DNA from: UBA2040 sp041674745
GTDB taxonomy: Bacteria > Bacteroidota > Bacteroidia > Flavobacteriales_D > Crocinitomicaceae
Direction: 5' to 3'
Assembly (NCBI GenBank): GCA_041674745.1
Contig: JBAYVD010000015.1
Span: 15,350-79,349, forward strand
Length of the DNA stretch: 64,000 bases
Below the pieces are notes generated by a model that was not told the DNA's origin, searched no databases, and was given only the letters and a program-made list of their open reading frames with translations. Position 1 is the stretch's first letter. The number at the start of each line of letters is the position of its first letter. Positions 18,049-26,139 of this stretch are shown one piece after another. A program made the translations under genes and the position numbers.

Positions 18049-18663
18049 TTAATTTTGCAATTTCCATTGAACGTAAGCATTTATTTTCTCCTCTGCTTCA
18101 GGAGTTATATTGGCTTTTTTGGCCATGTTTGGCAAGACTTTAGCCCATTTCGCCTGTGAAAAATCGTTTACTGCATGAAGTTTATGGCAGTGAATGCAAT
18201 TTTGGTCCATTAGGTCTTTTCCCATCAATACATTTTCAGTCATTTCTAAGGGGGCTTCTACCGTTGGAATCATCATTGACGTGTTGGACTCAATTATTTT
18301 GGGTTCGGGTAAAACTTCTTCTATGCGCACATTCGCAATGCCGTCTCGAATAAAATTCAATTGCATCGCGGCCGCTTTTGACAAATCTATGATTCGTTTT
18401 TTTGAGCCCAGTCGATCATTTATTTTGACCAAAACAGTGGAATCATTTTTTAGATTGGTGACCAAAAGAATCGTGCCAAAAGGCAAAGTTTTGTGCGCAG
18501 CGGTGTAGGCATTTTTATCGTATTTCTCACCGGAAGTTGTGTGTCGATTGTGAAATTTGTCGGCGTAAAAGGAAGCCTTACCAGTCTGAATAAAAGGTTC
18601 TTGACTCGGAATAGCCAAGGCAAATAAAATCAACAAATAAGGCAAAGACTGTTTAAATATCAT
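18049..18663 (-). CDS. RlpA-like double-psi beta-barrel protein fused to a monohaem cytochrome c domain
   Basis: 204 residues. Signal peptide about 1-20. Residues ~26-117 are an RlpA-type DPBB domain: GKASFYADKFHNRHTTSGE, AAHKTLPFGT (His57) and VKINDRLGSKKRIIDLS (Asp83), the positions of the conserved His and Asp of RlpA lytic transglycosylases. After a ~35-residue linker, residues ~150-204 hold CIHCH (Cys156, Cys159, His160) and LPNMAKKA, a cytochrome c module paralogous to the next gene. RlpA enzymes cleave peptidoglycan lacking stem peptides. Joining this fold to a haem domain is unusual. First gene of the four-gene operon; 78 bases separate it from the small cytochrome gene. Confidence 0.85.
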   Translation of the reverse strand: MIFKQSLPYLLILFALAIPSQEPFIQTGKASFYADKFHNRHTTSGEKYDKNAYTAAHKTLPFGTILLVTNLKNDSTVLVKINDRLGSKKRIIDLSKAAAMQLNFIRDGIANVRIEEVLPEPKIIESNTSMMIPTVEAPLEMTENVLMGKDLMDQNCIHCHKLHAVNDFSQAKWAKVLPNMAKKANITPEAEEKINAYVQWKLQN

Positions 18664-18725
18664 CGTTCTTTTTTTTAAATTGAAAGAAAAGTTACAAACA
18701 AAAAGCGAACCATTTCCACTTTTGC

Positions 18726-18755
18726 TTGATTTTTTGTGGGCGAACGTTAATTTTG
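18726..18755 (+). promoter_or_regulatory. Promoter of the Tex gene
   Basis: TTG at 18726-18728, 19-base spacer, then TAATTTTG at 18748-18755, an exact TAnnTTTG match. It sits inside the longest open frame of the downstream gene and therefore argues for the internal ATG at 18777. Confidence 0.6.
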
Positions 18756-18776
18756 GCTTCCCAAAAATTGAAAGAA

Positions 18777-20885
18777 ATGACGCAATTAGAATTTGTCAAA
18801 AACGAAGTTTCCGCAAGCGACAAAGCGATTCAAAATACAACCGCACTTTTAAAAGAAGGTGCCACGATTCCTTTTATTTCGAGATACCGGAAAGAAATGA
18901 CCGGCGGTTTGGACGAAGTTGTGGTGGGACAGATTCGGGATGCTTTGAAATCCTACGATGAAATTTGTGCACGACAAAAAACGATTCTCCATGCCATTGA
19001 TGAACAAGGGAAATTGGACGATGTCTTGAAACAAAAAATTGAAAATTGTTTCGTGGTCCAAGCTTTGGAAGATTTGTATTTGCCCTACAAACAAAAACGT
19101 CAAACAAAAGGCGACAAAGCCAAGAAATTGGGATTGGAACCTTTGGCGCGGATGATTATGTCACAACGCGGCGGAGATCCGTATCAAATGGCCGATCGAT
19201 TTGTGAAAGGCGATGTAATTGATGAAGACATGGCGTTGGAAGGAGCGCGCGACATTATTGCCGAATGGATCAATGAAAATGCTTCCTTGCGCGATCGCTT
19301 GCGAAATCATTACCGCAGAAAAGGAATGATTCAAAGTAAATTGGTGAAAGGAAAAGAGGAGGAAGCTCAGACCTACAAAGATTATTTCGACTTCTCGGAA
19401 CCCTTGTACCGTTGTGCTTCGCATCGTTTTTTAGCAATTTCACGCGCGGACAAAGAAGGTTTGTTGAAAGTAAAAATCAATGTGGAATCAGAAGATTGTA
19501 TTGACATGATCGAACGGTTTTTCGTGAAAGGTCAAGATGAGTGCGCAACACAAGTCGCGAAAGCATGCAAAGAAGCGTATCAGCGTTTGTTGAGTTCCTC
19601 GATTGAAAACGAAATCATGTCGGAAGCAAAAGAAAAAGCCGACAAAGAAGCGTTGAAAATATTTACGGGTAATTTGCGCCAATTGTTGTTGGCACCGCCA
19701 TTGGGCAACAAACGAATTTTGGCGATTGATCCAGGATTTAGAACGGGTTGCAAAGTCGTAGTGGTGGACGAATCGGGAACGCTTTTAACGAATGCTACGA
19801 TTTACCCGCATCCACCGCAAAAAGAATTTGGTACAGCACAAAGTAAAATTGCCCAATTGGTGCAAGCCTACAAAGTGGAAGCCATTGCCATTGGTGACGC
19901 AACGGCTGGCCGAGAAACAGAGAAATTTGTGCAAGGCATTCGTTTCGACCGCGAATTGCAAGTATTTGTGGTGCGTGAAGATGGCGCATCGATTTATTCC
20001 GCCAGTCCGATAGCACGAAAAGAATTTCCAGATTACGATGTCACAGTTCGTGGTGCGGTTTCTATCGGTCGACGTTTGATGGATCCTCTAGCGGAATTGG
20101 TGAAAATTGATCCCAAATCCTTGGGCGTAGGTTCGTACCAACACGAAGTAAATCAAACCTGGTTGAAAACGGCCTTGGACGATGTGGTGATTTCCTGCGT
20201 GAATGGAGTAGGCGTAGATGTCAACACAGCTTCGACCTATTTGTTGCAATATGTTTCTGGATTGGGACCTACTTTGGCGGATAATATCGTAAAATACAGA
20301 ACCGAAAATGGTGCTTTCAAATCTCGTAAATCGTTGAAGGAAGTGCCTCGAATGGGCGATAAAGCTTTCGAACAAGCCGCTGGATTTTTGCGCGTTCGAG
20401 AAGGAGAACATCCTTTGGACAATAGCGCCGTTCACCCAGAAAGTTATGCGGTAGCCGAGAAAATTGCGAAAAAAGCGAATATGACTTTGGCGGAATTGAT
20501 CGGCAATGAAAAAGTCTTGCAAGGCTTAAACAAAACCGATTTTACAGAAATCGACGGATTTACTTTTGAAGACATCGTTTCGGAATTGAAAAAACCGGGC
20601 CGTGATCCAAGAAAACAAGCCAAAGTTCTGAGTTTCGACAACCGAATTTCCAAAATTGAAGATTTGGTGGAAGGCATGATTTTGCCAGGAATAGTTACGA
20701 ACGTTACAGCTTTTGGTGCTTTCGTAAACATCGGCATCAAAGAAAATGGTTTGATTCACAAATCTCAATTGTCAGATTCGTATGTCGAAGATCCATCCAC
20801 CATGATTGCGTTGCACGAACATGTGGAAGTAAAAGTGATGGAAATTGATGTGGCTAGAAAACGGGTGGGATTGAAGAAGTTGTAA
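18777..20885 (+). CDS. tex: Tex family RNA-binding transcription accessory protein
   Basis: About 702 residues from the ATG at 18777 (MTQLEFVKNE); an in-frame upstream ATG at 18726 lies within the promoter. Domains in order: the N-terminal Tex helical region (TIPFISRYRKEMTGGLDE), a YqgF/RNase H-like domain (RILAIDPGFRTGCKVVVVD, GDATAGRETE), tandem HhH motifs (GVDVNTASTYLLQYVSGLG, RMGDKAFEQAAGFLR), and a C-terminal S1 domain (GMILPGIVTNVTAFGAFVNI). Tex binds RNA and influences transcription in other bacteria. It ends just before a large repeat element. Confidence 0.95.
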   Translation: MTQLEFVKNEVSASDKAIQNTTALLKEGATIPFISRYRKEMTGGLDEVVVGQIRDALKSYDEICARQKTILHAIDEQGKLDDVLKQKIENCFVVQALEDLYLPYKQKRQTKGDKAKKLGLEPLARMIMSQRGGDPYQMADRFVKGDVIDEDMALEGARDIIAEWINENASLRDRLRNHYRRKGMIQSKLVKGKEEEAQTYKDYFDFSEPLYRCASHRFLAISRADKEGLLKVKINVESEDCIDMIERFFVKGQDECATQVAKACKEAYQRLLSSSIENEIMSEAKEKADKEALKIFTGNLRQLLLAPPLGNKRILAIDPGFRTGCKVVVVDESGTLLTNATIYPHPPQKEFGTAQSKIAQLVQAYKVEAIAIGDATAGRETEKFVQGIRFDRELQVFVVREDGASIYSASPIARKEFPDYDVTVRGAVSIGRRLMDPLAELVKIDPKSLGVGSYQHEVNQTWLKTALDDVVISCVNGVGVDVNTASTYLLQYVSGLGPTLADNIVKYRTENGAFKSRKSLKEVPRMGDKAFEQAAGFLRVREGEHPLDNSAVHPESYAVAEKIAKKANMTLAELIGNEKVLQGLNKTDFTEIDGFTFEDIVSELKKPGRDPRKQAKVLSFDNRISKIEDLVEGMILPGIVTNVTAFGAFVNIGIKENGLIHKSQLSDSYVEDPSTMIALHEHVEVKVMEIDVARKRVGLKKL

Positions 20886-20889
20886 GTGA

Positions 20890-21144
20890 AGAAGTTGCGA
20901 GTTGCAAGTTGATTCGCTTTGCGACTCTTCAAGTTCTGTGTGCTTATTTTTGCTGTTTTTTCTTCGAAAAATCACAGGGCAAATTATTTGCGAAGCAAAG
21001 TTAAGCGTCCAGAACTTGCAACTTTGAATTGGCAAAGCCAAGAACTTGCAACTTTTCCTTGAAGAAATCCAAACAATAAGCGTCCAGAACTTGTAACTTT
21101 GAATTGGCGAAGCCAAGAACTTGCAACTTGCAACTTTTTTCCTG
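20890..21144. repeat. Complementary-ended repeat element with 74-base internal repeats (copy 2)
   Basis: About 255 bases beginning roughly ten bases after the tex stop codon, related to 15878-16205. The left part carries GAAGTTGCGAGTTGCAAG and CTCTTCAAGTTCTGT; the right part carries two units starting with CCAGAACTTG at 21009 and 21083 (period 74) and ends AACTTGCAACTTGCAACTTT. The junction sequence GCGAAGCAAAGTTAAGCG is almost the same in both elements. The last unit supplies the TTG of the PafA promoter. Confidence 0.88.
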
Positions 21145-21152
21145 TAACTTTA
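21121..21152 (+). promoter_or_regulatory. Promoter of the PafA gene, partly inside the repeat element
   Basis: TTG at 21121-21123 belongs to the terminal repeat unit; after 21 bases follows TAACTTTA (21145-21152), close to TAnnTTTG. The ATG lies at 21170. Confidence 0.4.
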
Positions 21153-21169
21153 ACGAAAAAACTTTCTCA

Positions 21170-22813
21170 ATGCGAAGCATACTCTTATTTCTAGCGCTTA
21201 TTTTATTTTCAGGAACTCTTTTCAGCCAAAGCAAATCTGCTCCCAAATTGGTGGTTGGAATCGTTGTCGACCAAATGGTGTACGATTATTTGTACCGGTT
21301 TCAAGATCGTTTTTCCAAAGGCGGATTTCTGAAATTGATGAACGAAGGAACGAATTGTCGGAATACACAATACAATTACGTACCGACATTTACAGGTCCG
21401 GGACACGCTTCCATTTATACCGGAACAACGCCCAATCAACATGGAATTGTCGGCAACGATTGGTACGACCGCGATCAGCAATCTGCCGTAAATTGTGTGA
21501 CGGATTCATCTGTAAATTCTGTTGGAACGGAGTCGAATGATGGGTTGCGCTCACCGAGAAACCTGAATTGCATGACCATTACCGATCAATTGAAAGTGAC
21601 GTATGCAAAATCGAAAGTGATTTCCGTTTCCATCAAGGACCGAAGCGCCGTTTTACCAGGCGGACACATGAGCGATGGTTCGTATTGGTACGATTATGCG
21701 ACGGGAAAATTCATCACCAGCGATTTTTACAAAAAACAATTGCCTGCCTACGTTGACCAATTTAACCAGAAAGAATATCCAAAATCCGTGATGGGAAATA
21801 CCTGGAATACCTTGTATCCAATTGAAACCTATTCCGCCAGTGGACCAGATGATACACGATACGAGGTGGTGTTGCCAAACAAAACTTCAGCGACTTTTCC
21901 TTATAATTTCAATGCGATTGCGACGGAAAAATCCCAATTCAATTTGTTTACCATTACGCCGTGGGCGAATACGTATTTGACTGATTTTGCCCTGACCGCT
22001 TTGGTAAATGAAAATTTAGGCAAAGGAGAAGCCAGCGATTTCTTGTGCATTAGTTACTCCACGCCGGATATTGCAGGTCACGCTTTTGGTCCGTACAGTG
22101 TGGAAATGGAAGACATGTATTTGCGTTTGGATTTGGAAATACAGCGGTTGTTGGAAGCAATCAAACAACAAGTCGGTAAAAATGCAGTCGTCTTTTTAAC
22201 AGCAGATCACGCCGTCGTTCCGGTTCCAGAATGGTTGACAGATCATCATTTGCCGGGCGGTTATGCTTTTTTGAAAGAAAACATGCTCGAATTGCAAGAA
22301 GCCGTGAAAGTGAAATTCGGGGCTGATTTCATCGCAATCGAAGAAAATAACAACATTTATCTCAACGAAGAGTTGATTGATTTTATGGAAGCGGACAAGT
22401 CTGTGATTGAAAATTTTATCGCAAAAGAAGTGCGCAAGTGGGAAGGTGTAAAATATGTTTTCACGTCGGAAGATTTGAGCCGAGCAAGTGCGGGCGACCA
22501 ATTTGCTGAAATGGTAAAAAACGGTTTTGATCCAATTCGCAGTGGAAACGTTTTGTTCATGTTGGCGCCGGGTTATTTGCCAAAATCAGCCGATTCAGAA
22601 AGCTCAAGAAAAGGTACCAGCCATGGTTCGCCTTACAATTATGACACCCATGTTCCTTTGTTGTGGTATGGCAAAAACATCCCAAAACAGGAGATTTTTG
22701 AACGAGTAGAGATAACCGATATTGTACCAACCTTGACGCATATTTTGAATTTGCAAAAACCAGCCTGCACCACTGGTGAACCAATTTTGCCAATTTTAAA
22801 CAAGAAAAAATAG
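21170..22813 (+). CDS. pafA: PafA-type alkaline phosphatase
   Basis: 547 residues from the ATG at 21170; an in-frame upstream extension would run into the repeat element and disturb the signal peptide (about 1-20, ending LFSQ). Family residues are visible: zinc-ligand Asp34 (VVDQM), nucleophile Thr75 in PTFTGPGH, the Asn in GIVGNDWYDR, the Lys/Arg pair in SIKDRSAVLPGGH, and metal ligands in STPDIAGHAFGP, TADHAVVPVP and GTSHGSPYNYD. This alkaline phosphatase superfamily member, exported to the periplasm or surface, releases phosphate from organic monoesters and is often insensitive to phosphate in Bacteroidota. Confidence 0.92.
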   Translation: MRSILLFLALILFSGTLFSQSKSAPKLVVGIVVDQMVYDYLYRFQDRFSKGGFLKLMNEGTNCRNTQYNYVPTFTGPGHASIYTGTTPNQHGIVGNDWYDRDQQSAVNCVTDSSVNSVGTESNDGLRSPRNLNCMTITDQLKVTYAKSKVISVSIKDRSAVLPGGHMSDGSYWYDYATGKFITSDFYKKQLPAYVDQFNQKEYPKSVMGNTWNTLYPIETYSASGPDDTRYEVVLPNKTSATFPYNFNAIATEKSQFNLFTITPWANTYLTDFALTALVNENLGKGEASDFLCISYSTPDIAGHAFGPYSVEMEDMYLRLDLEIQRLLEAIKQQVGKNAVVFLTADHAVVPVPEWLTDHHLPGGYAFLKENMLELQEAVKVKFGADFIAIEENNNIYLNEELIDFMEADKSVIENFIAKEVRKWEGVKYVFTSEDLSRASAGDQFAEMVKNGFDPIRSGNVLFMLAPGYLPKSADSESSRKGTSHGSPYNYDTHVPLLWYGKNIPKQEIFERVEITDIVPTLTHILNLQKPACTTGEPILPILNKKK

Positions 22814-22826
22814 TCATTTATTTTCC

Positions 22827-23456
22827 ATGTCAATTCTTGCTAAATACATTGCCTTGGGCGAAAACCAAACCCAAGATTTCAAATTCGCCATTGACGATCA
22901 AAAAAAGATTGCGCGAACGTTGGTGGCATTTGCCAATACAGATGGTGGTCGATTGTTGATAGGCGTAAAAGACAACGGCAAAATTGTGGGATGCAATCCA
23001 GAGGAAGAATTTCACATGATAGAAGGCGCCGTACAACTCTATTGTCAGCCGCCAATGGAATTCCAAAGTCAAGTGCATCAAGAAGGATTCCGAATGGTGT
23101 TGGAAGTCATCGTGGAAGGCAATCCAAAACGACCTTTTCGCGCGTTGGACGAAGATGGGAAATGGAAATCGTATTTCCGGAAAGAAGACAATACAGCCCT
23201 GGTCAATAAGATACTTTTTAAAGTTTGGCAACACCAAGAGCGGAAAACTGCGCGTCCAGAAACCTTTGGAGATGAGGAATTAACCTTGCTGCAACTCTTC
23301 AATCAAGCCGACGCAATCACTTTAAGTCAATTGTACAGAAAGTCAAATTTGCCCATGAAAAAAGTGGATCATTGGTTGGCACTTTTCGTCTGTTGGGGTT
23401 TAGTCGAAATGCAATTTGACGGCGTAAAAGCAGTCTATTTAGCAGCAGAAATCTAA
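22827..23456 (+). CDS. AlbA_2/Schlafen-type putative ATP- or nucleic-acid-binding protein
   Basis: 209 residues. The N-terminal half matches the AlbA_2 (divergent AAA_4) domain: E-x-x-x-DFKF, then VAFANTDGGRLLIGVKDNG and a later IVEGNPKRPFRA. The C-terminal ~80 residues look like a winged helix (LLQLFNQADAITLSQLYRK, KKVDHWLALFVCWGLVE). It starts 13 bases after pafA and may be co-transcribed with it. Proteins with this pair are usually annotated as DNA-binding transcriptional regulators; direct function is unknown. Confidence 0.8.
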   Translation: MSILAKYIALGENQTQDFKFAIDDQKKIARTLVAFANTDGGRLLIGVKDNGKIVGCNPEEEFHMIEGAVQLYCQPPMEFQSQVHQEGFRMVLEVIVEGNPKRPFRALDEDGKWKSYFRKEDNTALVNKILFKVWQHQERKTARPETFGDEELTLLQLFNQADAITLSQLYRKSNLPMKKVDHWLALFVCWGLVEMQFDGVKAVYLAAEI

Positions 23457-23543
23457 CTTCAAAAAGTTAATAAACCAGCCTTCTTGTGTATATGTTTTTT
23501 CATAATAAAGCTTAATTTCTAAGGAAATCAGGGTTTTAGTTCT

Positions 23544-23551
23544 TATCTTTA
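23544..23551 (+). promoter_or_regulatory. -7 promoter box (TATCTTTA) for the 64-residue protein gene
   Basis: TATCTTTA lies 40 bases before the ATG at 23592. The region between 23457 and 23591 is AT-rich and contains no ORF. Confidence 0.4.
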
Positions 23552-23591
23552 GGGACTCAAATAGTAATAATTTAGAATTTTAAAATAAGAA

Positions 23592-23786
23592 ATGGGTAGA
23601 CCAGCAACAAAGCCAGCGAAACTAAGAGATGGATTTTACATTGAAGTAAAAAACCAAGGTAGTTCGGGCGTTTTAGTAAGACGGGACACCAGAGAACAAA
23701 TGATTATGGCGGCAGAAGATTATGCGCGCACGAAAGTTGTGAATGTTCTTGGTGAAATGAGAAGTGATAAATGGGTTAAAGAATAA
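23592..23786 (+). CDS. Small conserved basic protein
   Basis: 64 residues (MGRPATKPAKLRDGFYIEV...), basic at the N-terminus, no signal peptide or membrane segment. Own promoter and a clear terminator 23 bases after the stop support a real, separately transcribed gene. The GRPxxKPxKLRDGFYIEV opening looks like a small nucleic-acid-associated or regulatory protein, but I do not recognise the family and assign no function. Confidence 0.75.
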   Translation: MGRPATKPAKLRDGFYIEVKNQGSSGVLVRRDTREQMIMAAEDYARTKVVNVLGEMRSDKWVKE

Positions 23787-23808
23787 CCACTATATTTTAA
23801 TAACATTT

Positions 23809-23832
23809 GGCTTTCTTCGGAAGGCCTTTTTT
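23809..23832 (+). terminator. Rho-independent terminator
   Basis: GGCTTTC-TTCG-GAAGGCC hairpin with a stable tetraloop followed by TTTTTT. Confidence 0.85.
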
Positions 23833-23859
23833 GTGTCCCAATTTTACTAATTTCAACCT

Positions 23860-24729
23860 ATGAAAAAACGATTTTTACCCTGGATAGTATTATTTTTCAT
23901 CTTGCTCATCTGCGTTCCTTTGTTGGTGAAAAGTGGAAATGTCGCCTCAGCGAAATTCGTTGGGTTTATTACAGTTGCGGGCGTTTCCATCGCTTTGTGG
24001 ATTTGGCGCAAACAAACCATTCGGTTGAATGCCAGAAATGCACGCGTAGCGCTGAATCTAAATGATCGTTTTTGGTTAGAACGACATATTCCATTTTACA
24101 AAGAATTGAGTAAATCAGACCGCAAAGTTTTCGAAGATAGAATAGGATTATTTCTCTCAGATGTAGCGGTTACCGAAATAGACAAAGAGACACCCGACAA
24201 AGAAACCTGTTTGTATGTTGCCAGTTCGGCTGTTTTTGCCTTTTGGGGTTTGCCTTTCTGGAATTACGGTAAATTGCGCGAAGTCCTGGTTTACCCGAAC
24301 AATTATACCGACAAAAAAGTAATTGGTCAAGCCGGATACATTCAAGGAGAAGTACACCACGGTGGCATGATGAACAATACCATGATTCTTTCATTAACCG
24401 CCTTGAAAATGGGTTTTTCAAATCACAACGACGGTCACAATGTGGGCGTGCACGAGTTTGCTCATTTGTTAGACAAAGTCGATGGATCCATTGATGGCTT
24501 TCCAGCTGGAATGGACAAAATTACCCGAAAAGTTTGGGCAAACGTGATTGCCAAAGAAATGAAAGACATCCAGAAAGGGAAAAGTGATATCAATCCCTAC
24601 GCACTGACAAATGAAGCGGAATTTTTTGCTGTTTTAACCGAATATTACCGCGAAAAACCAGAGAAATTAAAGGAGCGGCATCCGGAAATTTTTGAGGTTT
24701 TGGATGATTATTTTAGTGGGAAAGAATAG
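23860..24729 (+). CDS. M90/MtfA-like zinc-dependent peptidase
   Basis: 289 residues. Two hydrophobic N-terminal segments (about 5-24 and 29-46) anchor the protein; E. coli MtfA lacks these. The catalytic motif is VHEFAHLLDKVDG (HExxH), with a downstream Glu in TNEAEFFAVLTEYYRE, the arrangement of the MtfA/M90 family. Other conserved parts are FWLERHIPFYKEL, VYPNNY and WANVIAKE. E. coli MtfA binds Mlc and has aminopeptidase activity; that role is not established for membrane-anchored Bacteroidota homologues. Confidence 0.88.
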   Translation: MKKRFLPWIVLFFILLICVPLLVKSGNVASAKFVGFITVAGVSIALWIWRKQTIRLNARNARVALNLNDRFWLERHIPFYKELSKSDRKVFEDRIGLFLSDVAVTEIDKETPDKETCLYVASSAVFAFWGLPFWNYGKLREVLVYPNNYTDKKVIGQAGYIQGEVHHGGMMNNTMILSLTALKMGFSNHNDGHNVGVHEFAHLLDKVDGSIDGFPAGMDKITRKVWANVIAKEMKDIQKGKSDINPYALTNEAEFFAVLTEYYREKPEKLKERHPEIFEVLDDYFSGKE

Positions 24730-24820
24730 CGCTAAACCCCTTGTTAAAACTGAACTTTTGTTACTTTTTTGATCGTAAAATTTATTTTTATCAATTCGAA
24801 TTTCATGGCATTTTTTACTC

Positions 24821-24828
24821 TAATTTTG
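24821..24828 (+). promoter_or_regulatory. -7 promoter box (TAATTTTG) of the antiporter gene
   Basis: Exact TAnnTTTG match 93 bases before the antiporter ATG, giving an unusually long leader for this window. The leader holds a short inverted repeat CTTTCTTTTTTAAAGAAG at about 24883-24900 but no riboswitch I can recognise. Confidence 0.45.
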
Positions 24829-24921
24829 ATTCGGATTAAGAAATTAAATTGCTGACATCGTTACGGCTATTTTCATCTCATAATCTTTCTTTTTTAAAGA
24901 AGAATTTAGCAGATTATTGTC

Positions 24922-26139
24922 ATGGAAATCGCGTCTTTTCAATTGCCTTTTTTTACCAATCTTTTAATTTTACTTGTTTCCGCCCGTTTTTTAGGTGAAC
25001 TATTTGAACGCATGAAACAACCGGCGATGATTGGGGAGATTCTTGCGGGAATTATTTTGGGGCCAAGCTTGTTTAATTTCATTCATCGCACTGAGGACAT
25101 CAAAGTAATTTCTGAATTGGGAATTTTCCTTTTGGTTATTCTGGCTGGTTTGGAAATTAACATTGAAGATATTTTAAAATCGCTGCGTGGCAAAAACATT
25201 GTCATTTCTATATTGGCCTTTTTCCTTCCCATTTTAAGTGGTTTTGCGGTGGGTTATTTTTATGGACAAGCGGTGATGACGACCGCCTTTATTGGCTTGT
25301 GCGTTGCCATTACGGCCTTACCCGTTAGCATTCGGATTTTAATGGATTTGGGAAAATTGAATTCAGAAATTGGTCAAAAAATAATTTCCGTCGCCATTTT
25401 TGATGATGTGTTGGCACTGACAATTTTAGGCGTATTACTCAATTTGCAAGATACAGACATGTCGATTTGGTCCATTGCAAAAGTTACGTCGATCTCCTTA
25501 TTGAAGCTTTTTGTTTTTATTACTTTTTTGAGTCTGGCCTATTATTTCATTCGAAAAGTCACCAACAAGGGCAACTATTTTGAGGTTTCATTGGACAAAT
25601 TGCTTCATTTTTTAAAAGGAAAAGAGCCGCTTTTCGCTTTGTTTTTTGCCTTTGTATTGTTGTTTTCAACAATTACTGAATCGCTCGGTTTTCATTTTAT
25701 TATTGGTGCATTTTTCGCGTCCATGATCATCAGCGACTCCGTCATTGGGAAGGAAAATTTGAAAACCATTGAAAAAACCACCAGCAGTTTGGCCATGGGT
25801 TTTTTAGCGCCCATCTTTTTCGCTGGAATTGGACTCGAATTTAATTTGGGTTCTATTTCTAATTACGGTTTGATGATTACAATCGTGCTGGTCTCTTATT
25901 TGTCCAAAATTTTGGGAGGATACATTGGTGGAAGTATTGCAGGATTGGGTGGAAGAAAATCCTTGACGATTGGCGTTGGTTTAAATGCAAGAGGAATTAT
26001 GGAATTGGTGATTGCCAATATTGCCTACAAGGCAGAATTGATCACCTTGGAAATATTTTCCATTCTCGTAATTATGGGAATTTTAACCACGATTACCACG
26101 CCGATGATGTTGAAACGAAGCTTTGATCGATTGCTTTAA
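24922..26139 (+). CDS. CPA2 family cation:proton antiporter
   Basis: 405 residues with about 11-12 transmembrane helices and little else. Family features: the TM1-2 segment FERMKQPAMIGEILAGIILGP, the IFDDVLALTILGVLL helix with the conserved acidic pair, GFHFIIGAFFASM, APIFFAGIGLEFN and the C-terminal GVGLNARGIMELVIAN. It resembles Kef/NapA-type Na+(K+)/H+ antiporters of the inner membrane but ends after the membrane domain, without TrkA-N or TrkA-C regulatory domains. Ion specificity is not predictable. It converges with and abuts the RsmF-like gene. Confidence 0.92.
   Translation: MEIASFQLPFFTNLLILLVSARFLGELFERMKQPAMIGEILAGIILGPSLFNFIHRTEDIKVISELGIFLLVILAGLEINIEDILKSLRGKNIVISILAFFLPILSGFAVGYFYGQAVMTTAFIGLCVAITALPVSIRILMDLGKLNSEIGQKIISVAIFDDVLALTILGVLLNLQDTDMSIWSIAKVTSISLLKLFVFITFLSLAYYFIRKVTNKGNYFEVSLDKLLHFLKGKEPLFALFFAFVLLFSTITESLGFHFIIGAFFASMIISDSVIGKENLKTIEKTTSSLAMGFLAPIFFAGIGLEFNLGSISNYGLMITIVLVSYLSKILGGYIGGSIAGLGGRKSLTIGVGLNARGIMELVIANIAYKAELITLEIFSILVIMGILTTITTPMMLKRSFDRLL

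Noticed and set aside
24829..24921. Possible riboswitch in the antiporter leader
   Set aside because: Only a weak A/T inverted repeat is visible; no known aptamer consensus such as those sensing Mn2+, Mg2+ or c-di-AMP.
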